A stretch of 64,000 bases of DNA, from the NCBI GenBank assembly GCA_003290165.1, contig QNQO01007619.1, positions 223,567 through 287,566 of the forward strand, written 5' to 3'. This DNA is from Berberis thunbergii. Its lineage: Eukaryota; Streptophyta; Magnoliopsida; Ranunculales; Berberidaceae. Positions within the stretch are counted from its first letter, which is position 1; every line of letters begins with the position of its first letter. Positions 22,901 to 33,333 of this stretch are shown here, piece by piece. The position numbers and the translations under genes were made by a program. The notes under the pieces are model-generated. The model saw nothing but the letters and a program-made list of their open reading frames with translations, made no database searches and was not told the origin of the DNA.

Positions 22901-24957
22901 AGAACATAACTCACACCAGCCCTTACCCATCCATTCACACACATGTAAATCACACATCACTCATTTCCCTAGTTTCTTGGAGAGTGTATTACATAAGCTG
23001 TTAATCTGCCTATTTGTGCAATTTCCTAGTTTCTTTTATTTGTATCCCTTTGCATTTTTTACTTGAATGCATGCAGATGAGCAGATCTGACTTGTTCTGA
23101 TGTCCAAGTTTAACCTTCATCTTCCTTTGCAGGTTGTTTCCATTATGTCTATGTGGACTAGATTGCAGCCGGCATACGCTGCTAACATGTGGAATGAAGC
23201 GCTAAATAAGCGTTTAGGGACAGAGGTATATACGATTCCACATGATTGCCTGAGCTTGTTGGCAACTAGTATTCTAAAACATCTTTATTATTATGTACTT
23301 TTGTTATTGATCAGATACCAATGATCAAATGTCAGTGGTCTGTTTTTCTGATTAATGGAGCATAAGTCATGTTGGTGGGCTACTTTCATTGTGCATTAAA
23401 TAAATGCATTAGATACTTGACATGTAAAGTGATATATAATATATAATATTAATAGGAAAGGGGTCCATGGATTTTTTGTGTTCAGTTCTTTATGTGATGT
23501 TTGAAAAGGCTAATTCGGGAATCGAGGTGTTAGCCTCAATTTTTTAAAAGAAAAAGTGATGTAAACAATAAAAAGCTAATCAAAACGTTAATCCATGCAA
23601 AAAGTGACTGTAATTAATCATGAAAGTTGCACGTTGGATCTTTGTTTTTTTGTTGTAACCATATTGTGTATTGTATCATTAGCGAAAATTCTAAAATGCA
23701 CTGGAGTTTCGCCTGGAGATTCGTCTGGATGGTGCCAAGCACGTGCACTCCCGCGCATGCCAGTCACGTGAGCATCAAATGGGCAAAAAAAATATATATA
23801 TGGCAAATTGGTTGAATGGATTGAATGTGATTGAATGGATGCTTAGCCCCCTTTTTCTTCTTCTTTGGATGCTGCAGTGGTGGGGGTGCCCATGGGGATG
23901 GTGGTGGAGGTGGTGACAACGGATGCGGAGACGGCGGAGGCGGAGACGGCAGTGGTGGAGACGGTGGTGGTGGAGGTGGTGAAGGAGAGACTACCAAATG
24001 TTAACTGGGTGTCAAAAGCTGTGAAAAGCTCGCTTTTTCCTGCAATCTTCCTAGAACAGCATCTGGGTATCTTGATTTCAAGCTTTTTAGGCAGAAAGAC
24101 GAAATGGGTATTCGAGATTTTGTGAAAAAACTTAGTTTGATCTAATGATCATGACATGAAAAGGGGATTGAATCACTCAAAGGGGTTTTTTCTGGGTGGG
24201 ATCTTCTCCTCCTTCTGTGAAGCAGAGAAGAAACCTTGCTTGTTTGGGTTGATTATGATGAAGATGAAGATGGAGAGTGTGGAAAGCGAAGTGTTGGCGA
24301 GATTTTTTTTTTTGCCCTTTTGATGCCCACGTGACTGGCACCTTGCGGGGTGCACGTGCTTGGCACCATCCAGGCTAATCACCAGTGCTCCCTAGCATTG
24401 CTTTGTCATTAGAGTAACATTTACTGCCTGTTGGCTTCAGGGCTTGGACTTGCCTGGGATTCTTGTAGAAACTGAAAAGCATGGAATGACATTTGATCAA
24501 CTACTTGCCATTCCTGAACAAGATGAATGGGTTTACAGTGATGGGAAATCAACGACTTGTGTTGCCTTCATCCTTGAAATGTACAAAGAGGCTGGAATTT
24601 TCGGTCCTCTCTCTAGCTCAATTCAGGTCACTGAGTTCACTGTGAGTACAGAATGTCCTAGGTCTTACTGCTTCATGAACTTGTGATCTACTTTTCATAT
24701 ATGTCAACATTTGCATTTGACATATCTTTTCCTGCTGCTTGCAGATTCGTGATGCATACATGCTCAAAATTTTCGAGAACAATAGAACCCGCTTGCCAAG
24801 TTGGTGTAACAACAAAGATGGTAAGCTTCCTTTCTGCCAGATTCTTGGGGAGTATGGCATGGAGTTGCCTGAGTATAACACACTGGAGCCATATGCCAAG
24901 ATGAATGAGAACTGCCCTTCCTTGCCGCCAAAATATGAGAGACCTGTACGCTGCTGA
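19927..24957 (+). CDS. Predicted secreted protein with permuted papain-like (YiiX-type) domain, 7 exons
   Basis: Seven exons join in phase 0: 19927-20256, 21315-21455, 21541-21906, 22288-22530, 23133-23225, 24441-24641, 24745-24957, giving 528 residues. The N-terminus is a signal peptide whose core is a Leu-Gly run (residues 17-29). Residues about 220-440 look like a circularly permuted NlpC/P60 (YiiX/DUF830-like) hydrolase: 'GDFLALSKIRGRWGG', a candidate catalytic His in 'AFAGHTAVCL' (H256), an acidic residue in 'VAESGHE' (E272), and a candidate Cys nucleophile in 'STTCVAFILEMYKEAG' (C431). In that fold the His precedes the Cys, as here. Bacterial relatives act as amidases or lipid hydrolases; the plant substrate is unknown. 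Intron 5 (1,215 nt) carries a transposon and intron 1 an LTR fragment. All splice sites are GT..AG and no frame break was seen. An AATAAA signal follows at about 25029. Confidence 0.85.
19975..19992 (+). repeat. Three TTAGGG units within the signal-peptide coding sequence
   Basis: Perfect (TTAGGG)3 followed by degenerate GTTGGAG/GTTGGGG units. It encodes the alternating Leu-Gly hydrophobic core of the signal peptide. Confidence 0.85.
20811..21200 (+). mobile_element. LTR-retrotransposon fragment in intron 1
   Basis: The segment 'ctgtcacgatccttgtcatgaac...gttcatgacaa' followed by 'ttagtattagagccaaa' resembles a 3' LTR end joined to the initiator-Met tRNA primer-binding site (TTGGTATCAGAGCC with two changes). 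No coding remnant. It sits in the intron in the same orientation as the gene. Confidence 0.45.
23698..24388. mobile_element. Non-autonomous DNA transposon in intron 5 with ~85-bp terminal inverted repeats
   Basis: Left end 23698-23792 starts GCACTGG and contains 'ggatggtgccaagcacgtgcac' and 'gccagtcacgtg'. The right end 24303-24388 is its reverse complement with a few gaps. The 500-bp interior has a GC-rich Gly/Pro-type repeat (about 23865-23990), unlike the surrounding AT-rich intron, and may be a captured exon piece (Pack-MULE style). Flanking 9-mers (ttctaaaat, tccctagca) do not form a clear target duplication. CACGTG boxes occur in both repeats. Confidence 0.65.
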
Positions 24958-25566
24958 ACCTCAGAACAAGTCCTATTATTGTCATCTCATGCATACTGTC
25001 TTAGTTTGTATATCACCATTACTAAAGCTAATAAAGACACTGTGCGAACTCCTAATGTAAGTCTTCTTTCTGTATTTCTTCTGTAATCATTATCACGAAA
25101 TGGGCATATCTATGTTCTTCATATAATGTAGCAACTTCTGAACCAATTACTGTATCAGTTTTTAGCCAATTTAGAAGATGTCCTTTATTATCAAATGCAA
25201 TTTTTAATATTCTACTTCAAAACAAGTTACTAACAACCCAATGCTAGAGGGAACAGGAATATAGTACTTAGGAAACTCCAAAATTTAGAGTGTGTAATGA
25301 CAGGGATATCCAGATGTCCCGTATAGAACACTTGTGCATTAATTTAAGAGAAATAGGGAATGAACCCATAGTATTTTCTAGAAAGAAAACACTAAGGCTT
25401 ACATCTTATTTTCATGGAAAACTATGAAAAAGTTTGAAAATATATATTGGATGAGAGGAGAGAGTGGATGAGGATTGCATTTGATGAAGATGAAGATGAA
25501 GTTTGAGTTGAGATCTTATTAACTTGGGTCCTGATTAGCTGGGCTTGAATAAGTATGAGATGAATC
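24958..25566. other. 3' flank and intergenic sequence
   Basis: Contains the probable polyadenylation signal (about 25029) of the upstream gene. Otherwise AT-rich with no gene seen. Confidence 0.4.
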
Positions 25567-25700
25567 GCCAATGGCATGACAGCTCAACGGTTAGAGCTTG
25601 GCGGATGGTATCACTAGGTTATGGGTTCAAACCCAGCTTGCGACATCTTTATGGGTTCTAGGATCCTATAAAAATCCGGCTTGTCTTTCAAAAAAAAAAG
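25567..25700 (+). mobile_element. tRNA-derived SINE with 12-bp target duplication
   Basis: Starts GCCAATGGCATGAC. Box A is 'agctcaacggttagagc' and box B is 'gggttcaaaccc'. It ends in an A9 tail. Flanked by ATGAGATGAATC at 25555-25566 and again at 25702-25713. RNA polymerase III would transcribe it from the internal A and B boxes. Confidence 0.88.
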
Positions 25701-25837
25701 GATGAGATGAATCCTAGACTATGATAGATGAAGGGAGGCGGTTTAAAGAGGATACATTTGATGAGCAGCAACAATGGAAATAGTAAAGCTTGATGTAGAT
25801 GCTAGTATGTATACGTCAATATGAGAAACTTCTGGTG

Positions 25838-26259
25838 ACTAAAAAGAAATGAAACAAATGGTGTGTTACTGTCGCATGGTACTGAAAGAGTTTGTAGACA
25901 CTGGTTACAAAAAAAGTAGTAGTATCGGTAATTGCGATAGAAGTTGCTATATCTGTAAGAGATAATAGGGCCCGACAGATGGTGGCTACAACCATCAGAA
26001 GAAGCTATGATTTAAGAGCTCGTTGCGGCTCTGACCTCATATAAAAGAACTAAAAAGAAATGAAACAAATGGTGTGCTACTGTCACATGGTACTGAAAGA
26101 GTTTGTAGACACTGGTTACAAAAACAGTAGTAGTATCGGTAATTGAGATAGAAGTTGCTATATCTGTAAGAGAGAACAGGGCCTGACGGATGGTGGATGC
26201 AGCCGTCAGAAGAAGCTATGATTTAAGAGCTCGTTGCGGCTCTGACCTCATATAGAAGA
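25838..26259. repeat. 211-bp tandem duplication
   Basis: Copy 1 begins 'actaaaaagaaatgaaac' at 25838 and copy 2 begins with the same words at 26049. Both end near 'gacctcatata(a/g)aagaact'. Only scattered substitutions separate them, so the duplication is recent. No coding frame. Confidence 0.85.
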
Positions 26260-27130
26260 ACTGGTTTTTATTGATAATAAGCTAAATAGTCAATGAATAA
26301 TCATAAGCTAAAGAATCGTAATCTTCTTAAATCTTCATCTCATCAATCGTATCCCCCCGTTCTATACAGAATTAACTAAACCTAAAATCTTTCATTTACT
26401 TTTTCCATTTCTTAGTTGAGACGAATGAGGGAATAAATACACCTATAAAAGGTTATTCCCTATCATGTAAACACTATAATGAAAGTTGCCCCAAATGAAC
26501 TCAGGAGGAACGACACAATTGTCTTCAATGTGATTTTTCATTCCAAGTTTTCCCTCCCAACTCTATAGTATTTACATGAAAAAAATAAAAGTTAAAAAAG
26601 TGAAAGGGGTGTTGATGTCATTCTATTATTAAATATTTTAACCCTTTTACCCTCCTATATTTAAAATATTTACAATAAAAATCAGCTCGTATAAACATTA
26701 ATTAATTATACCTAAGTTCTAAGATAATTTATTTGAAGCTCTCTAATTATCTATAAATTACCAAAAAATAAAAAAACCCTTTAGATCTAACTTTTGGATT
26801 TTCTATTTTGCTCTCCACATTTCACACTTTTAAAATCAAAACCAACACCTCTCAGACACTGATTACTTATACCTATGCTATTAACATAAATGATTTGAAA
26901 CTCTTTATTTATAAACTATATATAATTATTTGTTTACAAATTTAATAATTATTTTGCTTATTATTGAATAGTTGTAATAAAATAAAATAAATTTAGAATA
27001 TCCGCGCACGTAGAGCGTATTGACACCCTAGTGCCATATAACATGTTTTACATCTTCGCTTCATCCCTCTCTTTCAATTCTTTATATGATTTTTTTTCCA
27101 CTAATAAGTACTTTATATGATTGAGTTATT
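26260..27130. repeat. AT-rich dispersed repeat ending in a GC-rich hairpin
   Basis: Paragraphs such as 'aaaatcagctcgtataaacattaatt' and 'attttgctctccacatttcacac' recur at 27840-28250. The block ends 'ccgcgcacgtagagcg...gacaccctag' at about 27000-27032. The same ending, diverged, occurs at about 28436-28474 and, inverted, at about 50008-50030. No coding capacity. Confidence 0.5.
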
Positions 27131-27132
27131 AA

Positions 27133-27380
27133 AAGCATCTCCACTGGGGAGATGGCATACAATAATGTATAAAACTGTCTAACTGTCGAGGAAACCAGCG
27201 AGGGGGAGGGTGTGACCACTCATCCCCCTTGAGATTCGCGCTTCTGTGCATCTTGAGGATGCATGCACGCGTCTCGAGGGGGTGAGTGGTCACACCCCCC
27301 TCCCTCACTGGTTTCCTTGCCATTTAGAATTTCTGATAATGTATAGTGTATAGTACATAACAAGAGCTCTCCAATGAACA
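27133..27380. mobile_element. MITE with a near-perfect internal palindrome
   Basis: 27190-27316 is a long inverted repeat: the left arm 'ggaaaccagcgagg...gtgtgaccactca' pairs with the right arm '...tgagtggtcacac...cactggtttcc', with a short GC-rich loop. Outer flanks 'gcatctccactggggag' and 'ctctccaatgaac' are also loosely inverted, as in many plant MITEs. The transcript would form a strong hairpin. Confidence 0.65.
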
Positions 27381-27529
27381 GTAAATAATGTATATCTTCG
27401 ACTCCAAATTTTGAACTTTCCATAATGCCTTTGAGATTGTGAGATTTAACTTTTATGCCCCACGTAAAACAAATAAATTTGAGGGCATGTTTGTCCATTT
27501 GATATAAACAATTATTTAAGTACATTAAA

Positions 27530-28480
27530 TAATCAAAATATTTTGGTTTTCCAAATATAACCTCACAAAAGTTGGATATTTGATATATGCCTAATTGAAC
27601 TTTAACTAAAAAGTAAAAACAAAAATATTGGGAAGGTATTTATGGATACGTGGTGTCAACGCTAAAAACACAATGGTATATGAAGTGAAAAAAAAAAAAG
27701 TAACAACTCTAAATTGGTTTTTTTCATTTTGCCATCACAATTTCATCTTTTTTACACCAAAATGCAAAAGGTAAGTGAAAATTAACAATGGGTATTTGCG
27801 TCTTTAAATGAAAAGAATTTCCTTTTACCATTTTGCCCTAAAAAATTTAAGCTATTTACAATTAAAATCAGCCCATTTTAACACTTATTAATTATAACTA
27901 AGTTCCTAACATAGTTACTTGAAACCCCAGTTAACTATAAATTATAAATAGACACGTAGTTCTAATTTTTGAAATTTCCATTTTGCCTTCCTTATTTCAT
28001 ACTTTTTAAAATAAAAATCAGTCTATCTCAAGCATTGATAAACTATAGCTAAGCCTTTAATATAATTTGTTTGAACCCTCCAATTATCTATAAATTATAA
28101 ATAGGCCTACATCCAATTTTTAGATTTTTCATTATGCCCTCCACATTTAATATTTTTTAATCAAAATCAGTCTCTCTTAAACATTGAGTAGTTGTACTTA
28201 GCCTCCTAATATAATTTATATGAATCCTCAATTATAAATAAACTCTTACAGTACTGAGAGTGTAATATTTTACTCATAATACTTTAATTTTTAGTTATAA
28301 ATACTTTAATTATAAATACTTTAATTTTACTCATAATACTTTAATTATAAATATTCAGTTACAATATTTTACTCATAATACTTTAATTTTTACTTATTAT
28401 TGAACTTTTAAAATAAAATAAAAATATTGAACATATACGCACGTAGCACGCATCCACACCCTAGCGTATAGTATAAAACT
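27530..28480. repeat. AT-rich dispersed repeats, second block
   Basis: Diverged copies of a ~150-200-bp module ('aaaatcagtct...taaacattga...cttagcctcctaatataattt') follow one another here. They end at the hairpin-like 'acgcacgtagcacgc...caccctagc'. No gene. Confidence 0.5.
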
Positions 28481-29319
28481 ATACATTGTTTAACCATCTA
28501 CATCCAAAATTCGCGAGCAGCTAAATACAACAAATTTAAAAAAAAAAAAAAAAAAGGGCAGTTGGCTTTCTAGAAGCATGTCAACCTCCCAAAAATCGTC
28601 AGACCCTAACTACACACTCAGAAACCCAAGAGAAAAATGTTTGAAATTTTATGAACAAATAATGTGAAAATCACAAAATGTGGCTCGAATCCCTTGGAAT
28701 TTTGCCATGCTATAAATCGGTCAGCTTATGGTGGTCGTGCGACCACGTATAGCCTTCTGGGGATGTTTAAGGGTTAGTATAGGAGTTATAACACTTATGG
28801 GAGGCTTCTTTTGGGTTATACATATGAAACTTATTTTTGGCTACTATGTGAGTAGCAATAGTTACTTGAGATCCTTGCAATGAATTCATTTCAATGTAGT
28901 TTGGGCACCTACAAATTCCTTGAACCAAAAACTAGATGGACTCTATCTACACCATGGTGTAGACTTTTTTCTTAAAATGAGGGATTGCAAAAATAGAGAA
29001 CAAAGTAGTAAATAATTTTTGAATGGCACAGAAGTTGGCTAGAGAACAAGCAAAGGTGAGTGATTCAAAAAATATAACAAACCAAAATATACCTCCTAAA
29101 CATCCTCTTGACCACTAAACCTCCTACTATCTCCCTTCCCCTTCCATGCTTTTTCATTCTTCCCCTCATTTTCCTCTCATACCCATCAGCTTTGGGTTTG
29201 CTTCCTCTCTTTCCTCAGGAAGCAGAGCTCATTTCTCTACCTCAACATCTCATCCTCCTCTTAGTTCTAGTTTTACATATCTCTCTCTCTCTCTCTCTCT
29301 ATTTTCTTCCTATCCTCTC
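28481..29319. other. Intergenic and promoter region of the peroxidase gene
   Basis: No gene. A (CT)n tract at about 29278-29301 lies just upstream of the peroxidase start and probably sits in its 5' untranslated region, where such tracts are common in plants. No confident TATA box was assigned. Confidence 0.4.
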
Positions 29320-30315
29320 ATGGCATCTTTTTTTCCTTTTTCTTTTCTTCTCCTTCTCTTCTCTTCCTCCATCTCATTTATTCCTTTATCAGAGTCCAAA
29401 CTCACCCCTACCTACTATGCAAAATCATGCCCACAATTTAATGATATCATACAAGAAACCGTCACCTCGAAACAAATAGCCAGCCCTTCCACCGCGGCTG
29501 CCACCCTCCGTCTCTTCTTCCATGATTGTTTTGTGGATGGTTGTGATGCCTCCATCCTCATTTCATCCAACTCCTTCAACAAAGCTGAACGAGATGCGGA
29601 AGAGAACCTTGCCCTTCCTGGTGATGCCTTTGATGTGGTTGTCCGTGCCAAAACCGCTCTTGAGCTCACCTGTCCAGGGGTTGTTTCCTGCGCTGATATC
29701 ATTGTTGCCACCACCCGTAACCTCGTTAGCATGGTTGGTGGCCCTTTCTACCAATTACGGTTAGGCCGTAAAGATTCATTGGTCTCCAGGGCTACTAATG
29801 TAGCTGGCAACCTCCCACTTGCTAACATGACCATGGATCAAATCATCAATCTCTTCCAAACCAAAGGATTCAATGTACAAGAAATGGTGGCACTCAGTGG
29901 CGCCCACACCATCGGATTCTCTCATTGTAAAGAGTTCGCAGACAGAATCTTCAACCCAAAAAATCAAGTTGATCCAACCTTGAACCCAACATATGCCAAT
30001 GCATTGAAGAACATATGCAACAACTACCAAAATAAGCCAAACATGGCAGCTTTCAATGATGTTATGACACCAGGAAAGTTTGACAACATGTATTATCAGA
30101 ACTTGAACAAAGGGTTGGGCCTGTTGAGGACTGATCAAGTCATGGTACAAGATCCAAGAACAAAACCTTTCGCTGAGCATTACGCAGCAAACCAAACTGC
30201 ATTCTTTGAAGCATTTTCTCAGGCTATAGAGAAGCTTAGCCGACTTGCTATCAAGATCGGAAAGAGAGGAGAGGTCAGGCGCAGATGTGATTCATTCAAC
30301 TCTATGACACATTAG
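29320..30315 (+). CDS. Class III secretory peroxidase, intronless
   Basis: A 331-residue haem peroxidase of the plant secretory class, which oxidises phenolics with hydrogen peroxide in the cell wall. It starts at MASFFPF with a hydrophobic signal peptide (about 1-26). An upstream in-frame Met at 29146 would place the signal peptide internally, so it was not used. Distal site R64 and H68 lie in 'LRLFFHDCFVDGCDAS'; the proximal haem ligand is H196 in 'SGAHTIGFSHC'. All eight conserved cysteines are present (37, 70, 75, 118, 124, 203, 233, 323). There is no C-terminal vacuolar extension (ends SMTH), consistent with apoplastic location. Most family members have three introns; this one has none, as in the PER31/41/63 group it resembles. 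No defects were seen. Confidence 0.95.
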   Translation: MASFFPFSFLLLLFSSSISFIPLSESKLTPTYYAKSCPQFNDIIQETVTSKQIASPSTAAATLRLFFHDCFVDGCDASILISSNSFNKAERDAEENLALPGDAFDVVVRAKTALELTCPGVVSCADIIVATTRNLVSMVGGPFYQLRLGRKDSLVSRATNVAGNLPLANMTMDQIINLFQTKGFNVQEMVALSGAHTIGFSHCKEFADRIFNPKNQVDPTLNPTYANALKNICNNYQNKPNMAAFNDVMTPGKFDNMYYQNLNKGLGLLRTDQVMVQDPRTKPFAEHYAANQTAFFEAFSQAIEKLSRLAIKIGKRGEVRRRCDSFNSMTH

Positions 30316-31102
30316 AGAAAATAGTATGGCGATGGATGATCTCCCTCATCTGTCTTTCTTGAATATGATGCTGTTCAATTTTTATTTTTGCTTGGAGTGG
30401 GAAAAAATGTTATGATTTGTTGCTTCATCAATGGTGTAGGGTGCGATCTATTATGTATTACTTACTAGTTTATGTAAGGTTTAATTTACTAAACTTTTGT
30501 TTTCCAATTCAGCATCGAATATCCTGAGCTGAGGTGTGTCTGTAATTTGGTTTTCATAAGAAATTAAAAGGATGGCAAGTATCTAAGGTATTTCTGTACA
30601 GAGGCTTGGGAAAACACGCGCCTTATAGAATTTCAAGCTTACAACAGGGTAGCGTACTCTTAACATCAAACTTGCAAAATCCAAAGTCACTACTCTTTTG
30701 ACTCCAACGCCTTAAAGGGCCATAAGAAGTATAATCGTGTTCCGGGGAAAGCCTCACCAGGGAAATTTTCAAATGAACTTCTATTGTTTTTGTAAATATT
30801 ACAGAATGTTCTTTCATGTCGTTTTACTGGGATAAAATGGGTCCCTTCAATTACTTGAGTAGTTTTTAACTTGTAAATGGATGATTAGTGCATGGAAGTG
30901 GTTCAGACTGTTGTGAAAGTTGAAGAACATGGTGATGAAATAGCAATGACGGTGTAACTGAGCAGAAATGGTAGGTACACGAGTCACATACTCAGCCTGT
31001 TAGCGCAAGAGCCTCATATGTATTTCAATAAAAATAAAAAATAGTAATAATAATAAAAATAAAAAAAACCTTGTATGGCAGTTGGGTGGTAGCAATGGAA
31101 TC

Positions 31103-31139
<37 letters not shown>

Positions 31140-31338
31140 GAGTATTAGTGAGAGAACCTCTTACAACCAAAAGAAAGCAAAGCCACACTTGCACTGTCAC
31201 AAAAGATGGCAAAGCAAAGCAACATACAATCCTATACCCTTGCATGAAGGATGAGAAACAAGTCTGTTGCCAGAATTTGAATTTAATATGAATAGCCAGC
31301 TGATTGATGTTATGAGCTTTTGTCCTCTATGATTTCAC
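30316..31338. other. Intergenic region with long poly-C run
   Basis: Convergent with the methyltransferase gene on the right. A C run of more than 30 bases lies at about 31104-31137. No gene was seen. Confidence 0.5.
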
Positions 31339-33333
31339 CTATTTGTTTCTTCCATGTGTTCCAAAATATGGCACAAGGACAAAGATAAAGGCATTGGGCC
31401 ACTGCGGATATAAGATTGTATCTTCTATTCCCCCTTGGGTATTCGGAAGGCAGAATGAAATCTGAACACAGGATGATACTATCCACAGTAGAATTTCATA
31501 ATTTTTTGTTCGATTGCAAAATAAATCACTGTAAACCCAATCTTCATGAGTTAAGAGTGAGTTAGATCTCAAAGTATCACATATCTTTCTGACCAACATT
31601 GAACTTGGCAATGAAGAAACCCATTGTATCAAGTGGAGATGATGGATCAAACCTCTGAACCAATTTTCCTCACCTGGTCTAAGCCACTCCTCAATGTGAT
31701 TTCCATCAAGCGATTCATAACGGCCAACAAGACCAGGCCCTCCAACACCGGGTTCTTGTGCTGCTAGTGAAAGAAACTTGTATTTATCCAGGGCATAACG
31801 AACTATGGCCTCATTTTCTCCAGGGTTTATTGTGCATGTTGAATAGACAATTACTCCTCCAGGGCGTACCAACTGTACAGCTTGGTCAAACATGTTCCTT
31901 TGATACTTAAAATGCTTCCTTAAAGATTCAACTGTTTCCTCTCCAGCAAATAGACGGGGTCTCAAACCAAGAGCAGAACAAGGAGCGTCAAGAAGAACGC
32001 GATCAAAACTACCGGGAGAAAAGCCCTTCAATTTTTCAACAGCTCCACGCACGGAATGACTTCTTCCTGGCCCATTCCTCATTTTTCGTGTTTGCTTTCT
32101 TATGTCAACTTTGCTTACGTACTTCCCTTGATTTGGTTGTTTGTGGTCAGCATTTCCCTTGCACTTCAAATCAGGTTCGGAGCCTTCGGTGGTACTAGAT
32201 TCCTCATCTTTCAACTGGAATTTGGAACTTGAACTCTCTGATAATCCACCTGATGCTTCCTCAACACAGAATTGGGAGGTGAAATCAAATGATTCATCAC
32301 TTCGACAAACAGATTTAAGAGCATCGAGTTTATAAGCAGTTATGCAATTGAAACCCATCTCTGTGACCAGGTTCTTAATATCCAGTACCTTGTTATGAGA
32401 CCTATCAGTTGCAATAATCTCTCCCTTGTCCTTCATAAGAATCGCAATAGCAGTCGTTTTTCCTCCTGGAGCAGCACACATGTCCAATATCCGCTCTCCT
32501 TCTTGAGGGTCTAGGGCATGTGCAGTGATGATGCTAGGCAGGTTTTGAAGAAATATGTCTCCCTTGAGTAAAGAGTGAAAGGAAGGCAGCTCAAACACTC
32601 TCTTTGTCATTTTCACAGCAATGCCTTGTGAAGCACGGAAGATCCCAGCCCTTGACATCATTGTTGTACCTAAACCAATATATAGGCCATTTCTTTCAAC
32701 ATACTGAGGATCTGTTTCTGATCCTTGTAGAACAATCCCTCGAGTTATACCAACACTCCAGCCACCATCACTAACAGGTTGTTCCACAGCAACCGAAACA
32801 GCAACTGTGTCCCCTTCCTCTACATGAGCACTGCAAGCCAATACACCAGGAACAAATACCTGCGCACCTCGAAGAACTGCCTCTGCACATTTGCGACTCA
32901 CAATGACCTCTTTTAAAGGTTTTCCAGTTTTATCACCATATTCAATTTTGTGAGGTCCCGAGCCTTTAACAAACAGAACATAGTCCAATCCAGGTATCTG
33001 GCACTTGGTAATAAGTCCATGTTGTAAGTTTCTCTCAAGAGTGTCAGCTCCCGACAAATCCAAATCTTCCTTCACACAGCGATTTGCACAATCAACTGCA
33101 CTTTTCAATCTAGTCTCCTGTAGAATGGGTAATAGCTTCTTGATGACATCATCACTAGTTGACTTGAGAGCATTAACTCTAATACAAGAGTAGCAAGAAG
33201 GGTACGTTAGGGATTTAGAGACTAAGGAGAAACGATGATATCCATATGCCTTGATGAAGTATTCTTTAACCTGTGAATTCCACTGCAAGCAAGGGTTGTA
33301 GTTGTATCTGGAGTTTTGGTCTGATTCAGTCAT
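31339..33333 (-). CDS. NSUN6: NSUN6-type RNA (cytosine-5) methyltransferase, C-terminal frameshift
   Basis: Transfers a methyl group from S-adenosylmethionine to C5 of cytosine; animal NSUN6 acts on C72 of tRNA-Cys and tRNA-Thr and on some mRNAs. A PUA RNA-binding domain lies at about 118-210. The Rossmann fold follows: motif I 'DMCAAPGGKTT' (284-294), 'ATDRSHNKV' (308-316), motif IV 'LLDAPCSALG' with C452, and motif VI 'YSTCTINPGENE' with catalytic C500. A Ser/Glu-rich insert (about 345-435) separates motifs, as in plant orthologues. After 'EEWLRPGEE' (about residue 556) the frame slips: 1 nt is missing near 31661-31667. In the other frame the expected tail reads 'VQRFDPSSPLDTMGFF' and stops at 31577-31579. 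As written, the open frame runs on for about 108 unrelated residues to 31339. A probable 5'-UTR intron lies at about 33412-34205. The catalytic core is intact. Confidence 0.88.
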   Translation of the reverse strand: MTESDQNSRYNYNPCLQWNSQVKEYFIKAYGYHRFSLVSKSLTYPSCYSCIRVNALKSTSDDVIKKLLPILQETRLKSAVDCANRCVKEDLDLSGADTLERNLQHGLITKCQIPGLDYVLFVKGSGPHKIEYGDKTGKPLKEVIVSRKCAEAVLRGAQVFVPGVLACSAHVEEGDTVAVSVAVEQPVSDGGWSVGITRGIVLQGSETDPQYVERNGLYIGLGTTMMSRAGIFRASQGIAVKMTKRVFELPSFHSLLKGDIFLQNLPSIITAHALDPQEGERILDMCAAPGGKTTAIAILMKDKGEIIATDRSHNKVLDIKNLVTEMGFNCITAYKLDALKSVCRSDESFDFTSQFCVEEASGGLSESSSSKFQLKDEESSTTEGSEPDLKCKGNADHKQPNQGKYVSKVDIRKQTRKMRNGPGRSHSVRGAVEKLKGFSPGSFDRVLLDAPCSALGLRPRLFAGEETVESLRKHFKYQRNMFDQAVQLVRPGGVIVYSTCTINPGENEAIVRYALDKYKFLSLAAQEPGVGGPGLVGRYESLDGNHIEEWLRPGEENWFRGLIHHLHLIQWVSSLPSSMLVRKICDTLRSNSLLTHEDWVYSDLFCNRTKNYEILLWIVSSCVQISFCLPNTQGGIEDTILYPQWPNAFIFVLVPYFGTHGRNK

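Noticed and set aside
29146..29319. In-frame N-terminal extension of the peroxidase
   Set aside because: It would bury the signal peptide 58 residues inside; family members start at the equivalent of 29320.
29108..29479. Upstream 123-codon frame overlapping the peroxidase leader
   Set aside because: Pyrimidine-rich leader translation; the peroxidase frame with its signal peptide explains the locus.
31100..31140. Poly-proline or poly-glycine protein
   Set aside because: Produced only by the homopolymer C run, with no other coding support.
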